DNA of 64,000 nt from Gracilaria gracilis (Eukaryota > Rhodophyta > Florideophyceae > Gracilariales > Gracilariaceae): assembly GCA_030374805.1 (NCBI GenBank), contig JARGSG010000002.1, positions 62,001 through 126,000 on the forward strand, read 5' to 3'. The notes beneath the pieces are model-generated. The model had not been told where the DNA came from and did no database searches. It saw only the letters and a program-made list of their open reading frames with translations. The position numbers and the translations under genes were made by a program. Positions within the stretch are counted from its first letter, which is position 1. Every line of letters starts with the position of its first letter. Below, in pieces: positions 43,581-52,899 of the stretch.

Positions 43581-44037
43581 GCTTTATCTTTGTGCTCTGC
43601 AGTATTTCCGGTGCTATGATAGGCTAAGTCGATTGCAACTCCCAGACCTGGGTCTGCCGTGACCATACGGACTTGGCTTCTCGAATTGTCTGGTTGTCCG
43701 GTCGTCTCTATCCTACCGTGCCCGACTCCCGCGGTGTTGTGCGATGTTATGCGCGCCGCTTCTGTGCTTTTGGGCATGCTCCGCCCTGAAGGTGGGGTTA
43801 CACTCACTGCCCCACTGTCCCGTACGGGTTTCTCTGGCTGCAAACGCCGTGTGGGAGTAACATTTTTCGTAAGCGAACCCGTTTGCCACGGCCGCAACGA
43901 TGGCGTTGATTGCGCATTCCCAGACTTTGGGTGTTCGCCAGAACGGCTATGTCACTCGATGGTGCGTTTTCCGTTTGCCACGGCCAAGCGATATACACTG
44001 CGTGCCCTGCGGTATTCCGTGAGGGTTTAGTATCAGT
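43581..44037. other. No recognised gene; short direct repeat
   Basis: Older DNA interrupted by the gypsy insertion. The motif CGTTTGCCACGGCC occurs twice (about 43878 and 43973). A minus-strand Ser/Thr/Pro-rich frame (43897 toward the insertion) is open but unrecognised. Confidence 0.4.
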
Positions 44038-45340
44038 TTACAAGGGCGGAGACTGCGAAGAAGCAGCGTGACGAGAATTAGTGTCCCTCTCCATCTCCTC
44101 AGCTGTAGCAGCGGGGCCAGGAGCGATATCCCCAGTACGATCGATGCATTTATGCACATGTGCATCGAACCCAGTCTTCTGGGTACCGTCCGTCTCCGTA
44201 GGAATGTCAGCCAAAATGTGCGTGGCGTCCGTCAGGATTGACAAAATTGGCTGTACGTCGCTGCCAATGGCGCAAGACGCGACCGAGGTACTTTTCAAAG
44301 TAGTTTACCGTGGCCGAGGCGTTTGAACACGAGGTTCCGGAAGTGTTGCCGGCACTACTCGAACGCGCGAGAATCATTCGTGCTCACCTTTCACCTCAAA
44401 GACCACCGTAGTATTGGTGACCGAGATGACTCTGTAGGGACTGTCCGCGATCGTAGAAAGCTTGTGGGGTTTCTCTTTTTCCGGGTTGTAATATTCTTTC
44501 TGTAAAAAGACATAGCCTTCTTTCTTGATGTTTGAGGCATTCTTTCGCAAACGTGGGTCGAAATTCCACTTGTAGGCGGCTTGCCCCTTTGCTATTTGTT
44601 GCCCAACTACGGAATCGTTTGCTCTAACCATTGCTTGCAGTCGTCTCTGTGTAGACGGGGTGAAGGAAACTACCCAGCGTAGGTTAGAGCTCGACAGCCA
44701 GCGATGTTGGAACATGCGATAAGGTCAGTTCGAAAGAAGAAATCTGGATATTGCGATGTATCTGCGTATTGTAGGCATATGTCTCTGCATTGGTGTAGAG
44801 ATTCCATTCCGATGGGTGGTCGAAGACGAAAACTCGCAGCGTATTCAGCATAGTGCGATTGAAACGCTCCACTTGGCAGTTACTTTGCGAATGGTAGGTT
44901 GTAGAAAACGAATTCTTGATGTCACGTATATGAAACACGTCCTGGAAGAACTTTGCAGCGAATTGCGACCTTTCATCCGATAGTAAATCAATCTGCAGTC
45001 TGTAGAAAAATATAAAACTGGCTACGAAAGCTTGCGCGACCACACTGGCGGTGATCTTCGTCAGAGACACCGTCCACACGAACTTAGAGAAGCGGTCGAT
45101 TATGACAAGTAAAAACCGCTTACCTCGGCGCGTTCGGATAAATTCATGGGGTATGTCAATCGCGACGAACTCGAGTGAGGCCCTTGCGGGAAGGAGTATC
45201 AACTGTTTGGAGTACTTCCGCAGCTTGAAGCGGTTCTTTGCAAAATCAGAACATCAACGGACCGTAAAATACGCGTCAAATATCATAGCTGGCCAATGAA
45301 AGCCCTTTCTGGTGTAATAAACCTTCGTTACACCATGGTG
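44038..45340 (-). mobile_element. Older gypsy integrase fossil
   Basis: Minus-strand remains of a third gypsy lineage. A zinc-finger part (near 45.3-45.2 kb, HHGVTKVYYTRKGFHWPAMI) is followed by a catalytic core with EFVAIDIPHEFIRTRRGKRF (first Asp), LLSDERSQFAAKFF (second Asp) and CQVERFNRTMLNTLRVF (Glu). The C-terminal part then runs to about 44.04 kb (WNFDPRLRKNA, YNPEKEKPHKLSTIADSPYR). No LTR is seen. It is decayed, with a few breaks, and judged older than the neighbouring 34.3-kb element, which appears to have inserted downstream of it. Confidence 0.75.
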
Positions 45341-45799
45341 GGCCAACAACTTCGCGCCACGCGACAGGTGCAAGAATCGAGATTGAAGCGAGTAAAAAAC
45401 TACAATCTGTGTCTATTCAGTAACCATTCGAACCAAGAATCCTTGGTCCTTCATGACAAAAAACAATTGAGTCGCACCGTTCGTTTTATTGATACAACTA
45501 AGAGGTGTGTAATCACATCTTCAAACGCTATGCGCCTAGCCAGGGAGAAGCTGGATCATGATAGGGCAAAAGAGGTGGCTGCAGAAGAGGAGCGAAAAAG
45601 GAAGAACGTTGCCGCTGAGCATCGCCGCGTAGTCGCATTGTCAGAATCGCAAAATTTTCATCATGTCCGTGCTGTGGGAGCGACAAGGCTGAATGAAGAG
45701 ACGTTGGAGCAGTACCCTACCCGCATTCGTTCTTTGGCACAGCGACCTGCTCACGATCGCATGCGGGTGATGTTAAAGAGAATATGGTCGAGAGATTGA
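45335..45799 (+). CDS. Hypothetical protein with a charged coiled-coil-like segment
   Basis: An open frame of about 155 codons from an ATG at 45335 (a further in-frame ATG lies upstream at 45296, inside the antisense gypsy fossil). The C-terminal two thirds are strongly charged, with AREKLDHDRAKEVAAEEERK and HRRVVALSESQNFHHVRAV, like a coiled coil. I do not recognise a family. It may be the end of a larger decayed gene. No promoter or partner gene is evident. Confidence 0.3.
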   Translation: MVGQQLRATRQVQESRLKRVKNYNLCLFSNHSNQESLVLHDKKQLSRTVRFIDTTKRCVITSSNAMRLAREKLDHDRAKEVAAEEERKRKNVAAEHRRVVALSESQNFHHVRAVGATRLNEETLEQYPTRIRSLAQRPAHDRMRVMLKRIWSRD

Positions 45800-47359
45800 T
45801 GTGGTTCGAACGTGATGCAAATTTGCAGTTTCAATGTATCACATAAAAGCTCTTACGTTGGGCCATATGTGTTCTTCGTTCGATCTATTGCGAATTCGGG
45901 TGCTACTATGAGACCTCAACCCAACCGCAGTGTTATTAACCGTGAATAGGTTTGAAATGTTTGATTTCTTTTACATTCACAGTCGTTGCGGTAAAAAGCT
46001 CTAGCTTTCACTGGAGCTAGACGTGGAAAATTGTGAGAGCTTAGAGTCTTGCAATTGACCGTACTGCCATAATTGCGCAGTAATTATCGCCCCCCTTAGC
46101 AATGGGAATCATCGCTGAGCACAAACGAGAAAACGACTAATTCGGTGAAGTATCGCCTGCAGAGCGTTGCACTACAATTATTTTTTAAGCTACAGAGCTT
46201 TGCAGCGCTTTTTTACTGCCGAAGCTTGATACTATGCTCTTTCAAAATAAATTGGGAACACTATAAGATTTCTGTACTTTACTTACTAAAACTGTGTAAA
46301 TGTCTCAATAAAACATGGAGTTTGTCGTCATTATCAATTTTTCGTCTGCTTGGACGCATTAAGCATATTGAAAGTTGTTATTACCATGGTTTGGAAGCGC
46401 TTTAGACTTTATTGGTCTCGGTGAAATATAGAAATTCGGTTAATAACAACAATGACAATTTTTCTAAGTTTTTGATTGGTAACCCATTTTTAAGGCATTA
46501 ATCCCTTAAAAGTTGTTTTTGTTCGATAGGAATTGTTAACGATTTGAATTAATTACTATTGTCCCTCCTACTTTCTTCATTATATTTTTAGTTGTTTACC
46601 AGAGCACATATGTAATACTCATTACGTGAGAATATGTACGCTACTTTTGAGTTAGCGCTAGAATTGCTAAGCTGGTACAAGCGCTTTCAGTCTTTGGGCG
46701 AAGCTGGAAGACGGAAGTAAACTCACCAAAATCCTTTTTTCGTTTATAAATGTTTGGCCTCTTGTAGGAATGTCAGTCTCTTGAGGCGGCATGTTGGCTT
46801 TGATCGAATTCATGGACTTAAAGAGTAGGTTAAAGCGTCATGAGCGGACCCATGGGTTTGTACACGGGCACGTGGAGCACTTGGCGGCCTGTTCTGTTTT
46901 CCACTTGGAGCGAAAACGACAGTGCCAAGTGGCGACGTTTTATTTGGTTAGCACAGTGGCTGTCGCGCTAAACTGCTTGCCAAATCTGTGCACACTTGGC
47001 TAGCAATATAGCCTTAAAGCAAGAGTTTTTGCTTTTTAGTTGTACTGATCGTGACGCCACCCGGCCAACCAAAGTTATACATTTGGCATTTTAGCTTTTT
47101 GCTCCACTGGTAGACTTGCTCGTTAACCCCGGGCTTGTCAAAAGAGCATATCGGTTTTCGGTTGTTCATACAGTGAGCGAAATCCTTACACGACACCCCA
47201 GCTATTTGTCCGTTGCTTGCACATTCTTCGTAGCTGAGGCTTCAAAGTTTGTGGACTGGACGAGAGTATAAAACAGAATAAAACAAAAGCAGAAAAAGCC
47301 AAAAAGCTTTAGCAAAACCAAATATATCCTCTAAAAGGTTACTGAAGGGGTGAAATTAC
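45800..47359. other. AT-rich intergenic DNA
   Basis: No supported gene. Several AT-rich short frames (46145-46405, 46791-47003) have no domain. The dispersed repeat at 46109-46177 is the only structure noted. Confidence 0.45.
46109..46177 (+). repeat. Dispersed repeat, copy 2 (partner at 5188)
   Basis: Matches 5188-5256, including CGACTAATTCGGTGAAGTAT and the abrupt end at GTTGCACTACA. Confidence 0.5.
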
Positions 47360-48403
47360 TATACGACAGATGGACAACTTTGACACACTGGCCACGTTAC
47401 AATGACTCTCGTAGTCTGTTTTCATTCCCTGTCTTTCTAAGACAGACGCAAAACGCCTTGTCATACTTTGTACGAGGTTGTAACACGTGTTACGGTCTAT
47501 TTTGTTCCACTCCGACACAACACATTCCACCAACTCTTCCACCGATGCAAACTGTCTAGCATCGGCATAAACACGCCTTGCAAGCAAGCCCCAAAGGTTC
47601 TCAATTGGATTCAAATCCGGGCTTCTTGCAGGCCAATCCATAACTTCGATATTCTTTGATAAAAACCAGTCCTTAGTAAACTTAGAAGTGTGGATAGCTG
47701 CATTATCTTGCTGAAATTCCCAACCCCCTACCATAGTCCTTGCTACAAAAGGTAGCAAATATTTCTCCAGTGTACTGACATACTTCTTCGAGTCTTGATT
47801 GCCGTGTAGTATAGCCAATTTCCCAACACCGGTCTCCGTAAAGCAGCCCCAAACCATTACACCACCTCCTCCTTTTTGTCGTTTTGACATTACTCTTTGT
47901 TGCTTGCGCATATCATGCCAATAGTAGGCAAACCCGTCCGGACCATCCAAATTAAATTTTTTCTCATCGGAAAAGACAACTCGACCCCAATCACCTGGTG
48001 CGCATGCATGCCTTTTTGTGGCACAGTTTAGGCGGTGAACTTTGTGGTGTTGTTGGAGAGGAGGCGCCATTTTGATCTTCATATGCTTAAGATATGATGT
48101 CTGGGATAAAATTTGCTGCACACGTCTCTTAGATATTGGCAGTTTAAGTGCAGTTTGTAGCTGAGATGCCGACTGGTGGCCTTTAGATGCCTCCCTTACT
48201 AGCAAACGCCGGGCTGTGGCGGAGAGTTTTGTGCCTTTTGTAGAAGTTTTTTTTCCATAGGCTGTGGGGTCTCTTAGGTAACGGGTAATAACATCTCTAC
48301 TGCGTTTGATATTGTTTGAGATTGCTAAAACGGAAAGACCAGTGGCCTTAAATGCTTCTATTTGGCCTTTTTCTTTGTCGGTCAAGAATTTTCCTTTTGG
48401 CAT
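47339..48403 (-). CDS. Tc1/mariner transposase, DD34E
   Basis: 354 residues from an ATG at 48403. It would bind the element ends and carry out cut-and-paste transposition at TA sites. The N-terminal third has two helix-turn-helix regions (LTDKEKGQIEAFKATGLSVL, then SATARRLLVREASKGHQSAS). The catalytic triad is D146 (VVFSDEKKFN), D233 (FQQDNAAIHTS) and E268 (SPDLNPIENLWG). There are 34 residues between the second Asp and the Glu, the Tc1 pattern, and a GGGGVMVWGCF block is kept. Family members usually end close to the KTDY position. Here the frame continues through the terminal repeat and stops about 20 bases outside the element, so the natural stop may have been lost. Otherwise it looks whole. 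Confidence 0.9.
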   Translation of the reverse strand: MPKGKFLTDKEKGQIEAFKATGLSVLAISNNIKRSRDVITRYLRDPTAYGKKTSTKGTKLSATARRLLVREASKGHQSASQLQTALKLPISKRRVQQILSQTSYLKHMKIKMAPPLQQHHKVHRLNCATKRHACAPGDWGRVVFSDEKKFNLDGPDGFAYYWHDMRKQQRVMSKRQKGGGGVMVWGCFTETGVGKLAILHGNQDSKKYVSTLEKYLLPFVARTMVGGWEFQQDNAAIHTSKFTKDWFLSKNIEVMDWPARSPDLNPIENLWGLLARRVYADARQFASVEELVECVVSEWNKIDRNTCYNLVQSMTRRFASVLERQGMKTDYESHCNVASVSKLSICRIVISPLQ

Positions 48404-48526
48404 ATTGGATGTGTCTGAAACAAATTGACTACGCGTAGATGCTTCTGGTGGACGGAGTAATGGTGCTAAAGGGTTTCTAGTTTGCTACTAATAACTGTAC
48501 TGCGTCTGGGAAGTGAACCTGTCGTA
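47362..48526 (-). mobile_element. Tc1/mariner transposon
   Basis: A 1165-bp element whose ends read TACGACAG in inverted orientation (47362-47369 and 48519-48526). It is flanked on each side by TA (47360-47361, 48527-48528), the duplication expected for the superfamily. The terminal repeat is very short; beyond eight bases the two ends hardly match. It encodes one transposase on the minus strand. The intact frame and clean ends suggest a young insertion. Confidence 0.8.
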
Positions 48527-49463
48527 TAACGACTTCGCTGAGTGAGGTAGCCGTTTGGTTCTTGCGTGAGAATGTGATCGCTTTGGGACATGGAACAAGG
48601 CTGATTTTATTCGTTTTTATGTAACGTATTGCTTATGTGAAGCACTGATTGTAAGCTGAAGTACAATCGCATGTGCGGGCAAAAATCTGGGGTGTCGTAT
48701 AGCCGTTTCGCGCACTGTACGAACGTGGTTTCTGTGGTACTCCCGCTGTGCAAGGGTACAAGCAATTAGCATTGTTATTATCCGATGTTGGTGGAACTGC
48801 CGAAAGACGTCGTCAATAAGATCGAAAGCGACCAAAAACCATTGGTGCACTTCGTCTGCTGTGCTGTAGCAGTGCGGGCATGGAATGGTAGAACACTGGC
48901 TGTAAGCAAGCACCGCGGCAGGGGTGGACGTGCTCGCACCTAACATATAATGCACAGCGCCGGGGCTGGACAGGGCGCGCAACTGGAGCCGTAGTCGTTG
49001 GGCAGCTGCGTCGCCCATGCTGCCCCGAGGCGCATCGGCCGCTTTCGCATGCACAGCCAACAGATGGCAGAGCGCCTCGCCGCGCTTCCCGCTTCGTTTG
49101 GTACCACGGATACCCTTGTACGCGCACTGCCTCGCCCGCTACAGCGGTATGCGACACGAGCTGCGGCGCGTAGTTCCTCAGCCATGTCAAAGCAGCGGTC
49201 ACCTTTCAGAAAGCGTGCTGGGCCTCACCGCCCTCTCGCCCCCCAATCCTCAGCCAACTGCCGGCTTCTAACCTTGCCGTTTTACACCCCGTGGTGCCAT
49301 CTTTTGGTTTCAACGCTCCAAAGCGCCTCATTTGCGCGCCCCTCAGCCTTAAATCCAACAGCCATTCGTCCCACCCCCGCGCTGCCAGACCTTCTCCTTC
49401 GAATTACACAACAGTCCCTTCTTCACGCCGCTCGACTCGACTCCCTTCTTGCTTCCTCCGATC
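48527..49463. other. Region upstream of the KH gene
   Basis: It becomes GC-rich after 48.9 kb and should hold the promoter of the KH gene. A pyrimidine-rich stretch precedes the start codon. No clear TATA box was found. It overlaps a minus-strand hypothetical frame. Confidence 0.4.
48617..49060 (-). CDS. Hypothetical protein, divergent from the KH gene
   Basis: 147 codons. The C-terminal half (WFLVAFDLIDDVFRQFHQHR, REYHRNHVRTVRETAIRHPR) has a helical, Arg/His-rich character faintly like the N-terminus of Harbinger-type transposases. The N-terminal half is Ala-rich and may be composition-driven. I cannot assign a function. It could be a relic or a chance frame. Confidence 0.3.
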   Translation of the reverse strand: MAVHAKAADAPRGSMGDAAAQRLRLQLRALSSPGAVHYMLGASTSTPAAVLAYSQCSTIPCPHCYSTADEVHQWFLVAFDLIDDVFRQFHQHRIITMLIACTLAQREYHRNHVRTVRETAIRHPRFLPAHAIVLQLTISASHKQYVT

Positions 49464-51995
49464 ATGCCATCTTCACACCTTCGGCGTTCCATCGATGATC
49501 CCCCTTCACGCGCAAGGCAGATAGCAAGCTCGTTTCGTCGGCGCAGTATAACACCCAACCCCACCACTTCCGCTCTCCCATCGAAGCGGCCCCCACCCGA
49601 TTACCCGCATCCCGATTCGCCACCCCGAGCAGTCATCCGTCGAACTGAGTCTTCCTCCTCAATGTCGGAATCTCCAGATTCAGAGACCAACCACAATCCC
49701 CCGTCATCCCCCTCGCACACAGCTTCCAACCCCAGTCCTCCCGATCTCGTTGAGCACTCTGACGACCATCTGTACGAATCCGCACCAAAGCAGCCACAAG
49801 CACACGATTTTGTCATAGTGCCCGCTGAGCATGTTGGTCTCATCATTGGTAAACACGGCGATACCATCAAGGCCATACAAAACGCCTCCAACGCAATTGT
49901 GTCCATGGATCGCAGCTACCCCAGCCGCGACCGAAAGTTTCGTATCAGTGGTACTGAGGATGCTGTCAGTCATTGTCGCACTCTAATTCGGCGCCGTCTT
50001 GAGGTTGTGCGCACTCGTTCAGACTCTCCGTTGGAGACTCGAGAGATGTGGATTCCGATGTCGAAAATTGGGCTCGTCATTGGTGCTGGAGGTGTTACCA
50101 TTCGGTCCATCAAAGACAAAACTGGCGCTTATGCCACGGTCCATAACGATCAGGTTGAGGGAGATCGGAAACTGCTCACCATTCATGGCACAGCGCAGCA
50201 AACCACTCATGCCCGCCAGTTAATTGTAGAGATCCTGCAAAGTGCGCCACTTGCACCTCCGCGGGACTCTTCTCTTGGAGACGGTGATAACTCAACAGCG
50301 ATGTATATCCCGCGTGCGGCTGTTGGCTGTGTGATCGGCTCACGTGGCACTACACTACGATTATTGCACCAGAAAAGCGGTGCAACCATCAGAGTCGCTT
50401 CAGATGAGGAAGCTGGTGATAGTCTCGAGAGGCAGATAATCATATCGGGGAGTATGGCAGCTGTTGATCGCGCGCGCTCTATGATTCATTTCGTAATTCG
50501 CGAAGGTTCCTTGCGTAACTTCGAGGAAGAGCGTCCAGACGTCCCTCACTCGCGACGGGATGATGTTCATCCTTTTGACAGTGTATCTAGGATTCGTGAT
50601 ATACGGCGCCGCGCCTATTCGCAAGGGAGAAAAGAAGATTCCTTCATACTGTCCGCCGAGCATATTGGCTTACTGATTGGCAAGAATGGCACAAACATAC
50701 GTGAAATGCAGAACAGGTCAGGTGCAATTATCGAGGTTTCGGGCAAGAACGAGTCCGAAAGAGACAGCTCACATCGTACCGTTTCTATTTTCGGTTCTTC
50801 AACTGAAGTGAAGATCGCAAAGTTGCTCATCGAAGAAAAGATTGGCATCAGTCACGATGAAGAATGTCCCGAGGTAGAAGAACCAAACTCAGTGCTCGCG
50901 GCACAAGATCAAAACGCTCGGGACAAGGGGCAAAGCGAAGCTCAAGATGGCCAGTCAACCGGCTCTTCGACTTCTGAAGAATCCCAGGCAGAAAAACGGC
51001 AGGACGATAAAGAAAACATACCGTCTAAGGAAGTCCTGAAGGAATCTTCCACACGTGCGAAGCCTCAACGGGTGTCTAAAACCATCAAAGCCATTTCGAA
51101 CAAGAAACGAGATGCAGAAGAAAAGACCAAGGATGGCGAAGGACAGTCAGAAGCATCTTTGACAAACACCGCTGTTGAGAGCACCGGCGCGGTGTTGAAG
51201 AGAAACCACACGGACAGCAAACAGCGAAGAGTCAGTCAAAACTCTCAATCCCGCAATAATTCTGGATCGAAGTCTACTGATTTCAATAAGAGGCATGCGA
51301 AGGATAGTTCGAAGCATCATACAGCTGCCGTGATGCCAGGACAGGTTCCATCAAACGTGCATCTACCCCAGCCACACAACTCCTACGCTCCTCCATTTGT
51401 GCCCCACGGACAATACCATCCTCAGTTTGCGCCTCCGCCCCCATACTACGGGGAGCCGAACTTGGGGGCTTACTCCTACTATGCAGCACCTCCACCACAC
51501 GCAACATACCATCAGCATACCATGCCAGCCATATCCACCCCGATGTCCACCAACGGCATGGGAGGGGGGCGCTCTCACGGTTCCCCCCATGGGTCCGCTT
51601 CAATCCCAAGTGAGCAGAACGAAGTAACGTCCGCAATCACAATGGAAAACAGCAAGTCATATGGGGACAAACAGGGACCAACAAATGGTGGATCCACGAA
51701 AACGGGGAAAATGACACAAACTCAGGTTCCAGCACAGTTTTATCCCACTTACTATCAACAACAACCTACCGCACCAGTCATGTATCCAGCAGTCTCACCC
51801 ATGTACGGCAGCTATGTATATAATCAGCACCCAAATCAGTTCAATCCAGCACCTAGTGATTACACGGCGAGTAAGGTTTTTGGAGCGCCCCATACGGAAG
51901 CGTTCCCGCACCCTTTTGCGATGTCGGTGAATCCTGGAATTCCAGCACCGCAGCACGGGACAAGTATATCTCCGGTTGCAGGGAACAGCGGATAG
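49464..51995 (+). CDS. Four-KH-domain RNA/ssDNA-binding protein (FUBP/KSRP-like)
   Basis: 843 residues from the ATG at 49464; the frame is open slightly further upstream, but only with a non-ATG codon. Four type-I KH domains each carry a GXXG loop: KH1 (about 113-180, GLIIGKHGD), KH2 (192-260, GLVIGAGGV), KH3 (277-350, GCVIGSRGT) and KH4 (392-465, GLLIGKNGT). The N-terminus is Ser/Pro/Arg-rich. After KH4 comes a charged Lys/Ser/Glu-rich linker, then a Pro/Tyr/Gln/His-rich tail from about 620, typical of low-complexity assembly regions. The layout matches far-upstream-element-binding and KSRP proteins, which control mRNA decay, splicing or transcription. Which of these applies is inference. 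There are no introns, and it is tail to tail with the next gene. Confidence 0.9.
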   Translation: MPSSHLRRSIDDPPSRARQIASSFRRRSITPNPTTSALPSKRPPPDYPHPDSPPRAVIRRTESSSSMSESPDSETNHNPPSSPSHTASNPSPPDLVEHSDDHLYESAPKQPQAHDFVIVPAEHVGLIIGKHGDTIKAIQNASNAIVSMDRSYPSRDRKFRISGTEDAVSHCRTLIRRRLEVVRTRSDSPLETREMWIPMSKIGLVIGAGGVTIRSIKDKTGAYATVHNDQVEGDRKLLTIHGTAQQTTHARQLIVEILQSAPLAPPRDSSLGDGDNSTAMYIPRAAVGCVIGSRGTTLRLLHQKSGATIRVASDEEAGDSLERQIIISGSMAAVDRARSMIHFVIREGSLRNFEEERPDVPHSRRDDVHPFDSVSRIRDIRRRAYSQGRKEDSFILSAEHIGLLIGKNGTNIREMQNRSGAIIEVSGKNESERDSSHRTVSIFGSSTEVKIAKLLIEEKIGISHDEECPEVEEPNSVLAAQDQNARDKGQSEAQDGQSTGSSTSEESQAEKRQDDKENIPSKEVLKESSTRAKPQRVSKTIKAISNKKRDAEEKTKDGEGQSEASLTNTAVESTGAVLKRNHTDSKQRRVSQNSQSRNNSGSKSTDFNKRHAKDSSKHHTAAVMPGQVPSNVHLPQPHNSYAPPFVPHGQYHPQFAPPPPYYGEPNLGAYSYYAAPPPHATYHQHTMPAISTPMSTNGMGGGRSHGSPHGSASIPSEQNEVTSAITMENSKSYGDKQGPTNGGSTKTGKMTQTQVPAQFYPTYYQQQPTAPVMYPAVSPMYGSYVYNQHPNQFNPAPSDYTASKVFGAPHTEAFPHPFAMSVNPGIPAPQHGTSISPVAGNSG

Positions 51996-52899
51996 TGATG
52001 GCTAAGCTCGGGGTATTAGCGGCTTGGCCCTCTAGCATCATGCGACAAAAGCGCCAATGCACGGTTGTACCGATCTGTGGCGAATTCTCCAGCCGGAAGG
52101 CATCTAGTTGATTGCCTTGTATGCCTTATTGATCATGACGCGTTGTTGTTGTAAATGCGGTTGTGATGTAGTCACAGGGACTACCCTGCAACATTCTATG
52201 TTCTGATTTGCAAGAGGCGAATGATGCATGCGTTTTCTACCCGTTGTTTGTAACTTTGTTGCGCACAGGTTCCTTGTTGGTCTGCCCCATGTTATCGATT
52301 ATGTTCTTATCACTGATATTCTTTTGAAGGAATGCTGGATGATGTACAACATTTCAGATATTAGAATTTCAACAGGGTTCTGTGCATAAACCTCATGACG
52401 ACCCTTTCAACCTGCTCCAATGCAGATACAATCCCTCACGTATGCCTGTGGATGTACCGAAACTCATAAGGAAAAGGCCTGGTATCTCTCATCGATGACA
52501 AATTTTCGTACGTATACCAGACAAACGACGTCCAAGCGAACGATTCGCCTACCATGCTCACATATACATGCAATACAGGTGCCTCGCTACAACTACTGCC
52601 TAGAATTGCCGTCCACAGTTTGATAAGGGTGGTCCACACTAAGCAAGGACTTGCGAGTTTGCAAACATTTCCCAGTTTTCAGTGGCGCACTTAGAGAGGA
52701 TTCAGATGATTTCTCCACAGGAATGTGTTCTACGGGAAGTTCTCAGGACTACGGACATTTAACGGGTTCCAAGCACTTATCCCACGCATCTTGCAAACAT
52801 GGCAACATACACGAAGGTGTTATGGAAAGCAAACCATTGTCCACGACTATTCGGCAACACATACATAACTTATACGATACATGCCGCATTTATTTCTAT
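51996..52899. other. Intergenic region between convergent host genes
   Basis: About 900 bases holding the 3' ends of both host transcripts. No gene seen. Short frames at 52420-52640 on both strands have no domain. No AATAAA could be assigned with confidence. Confidence 0.5.
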
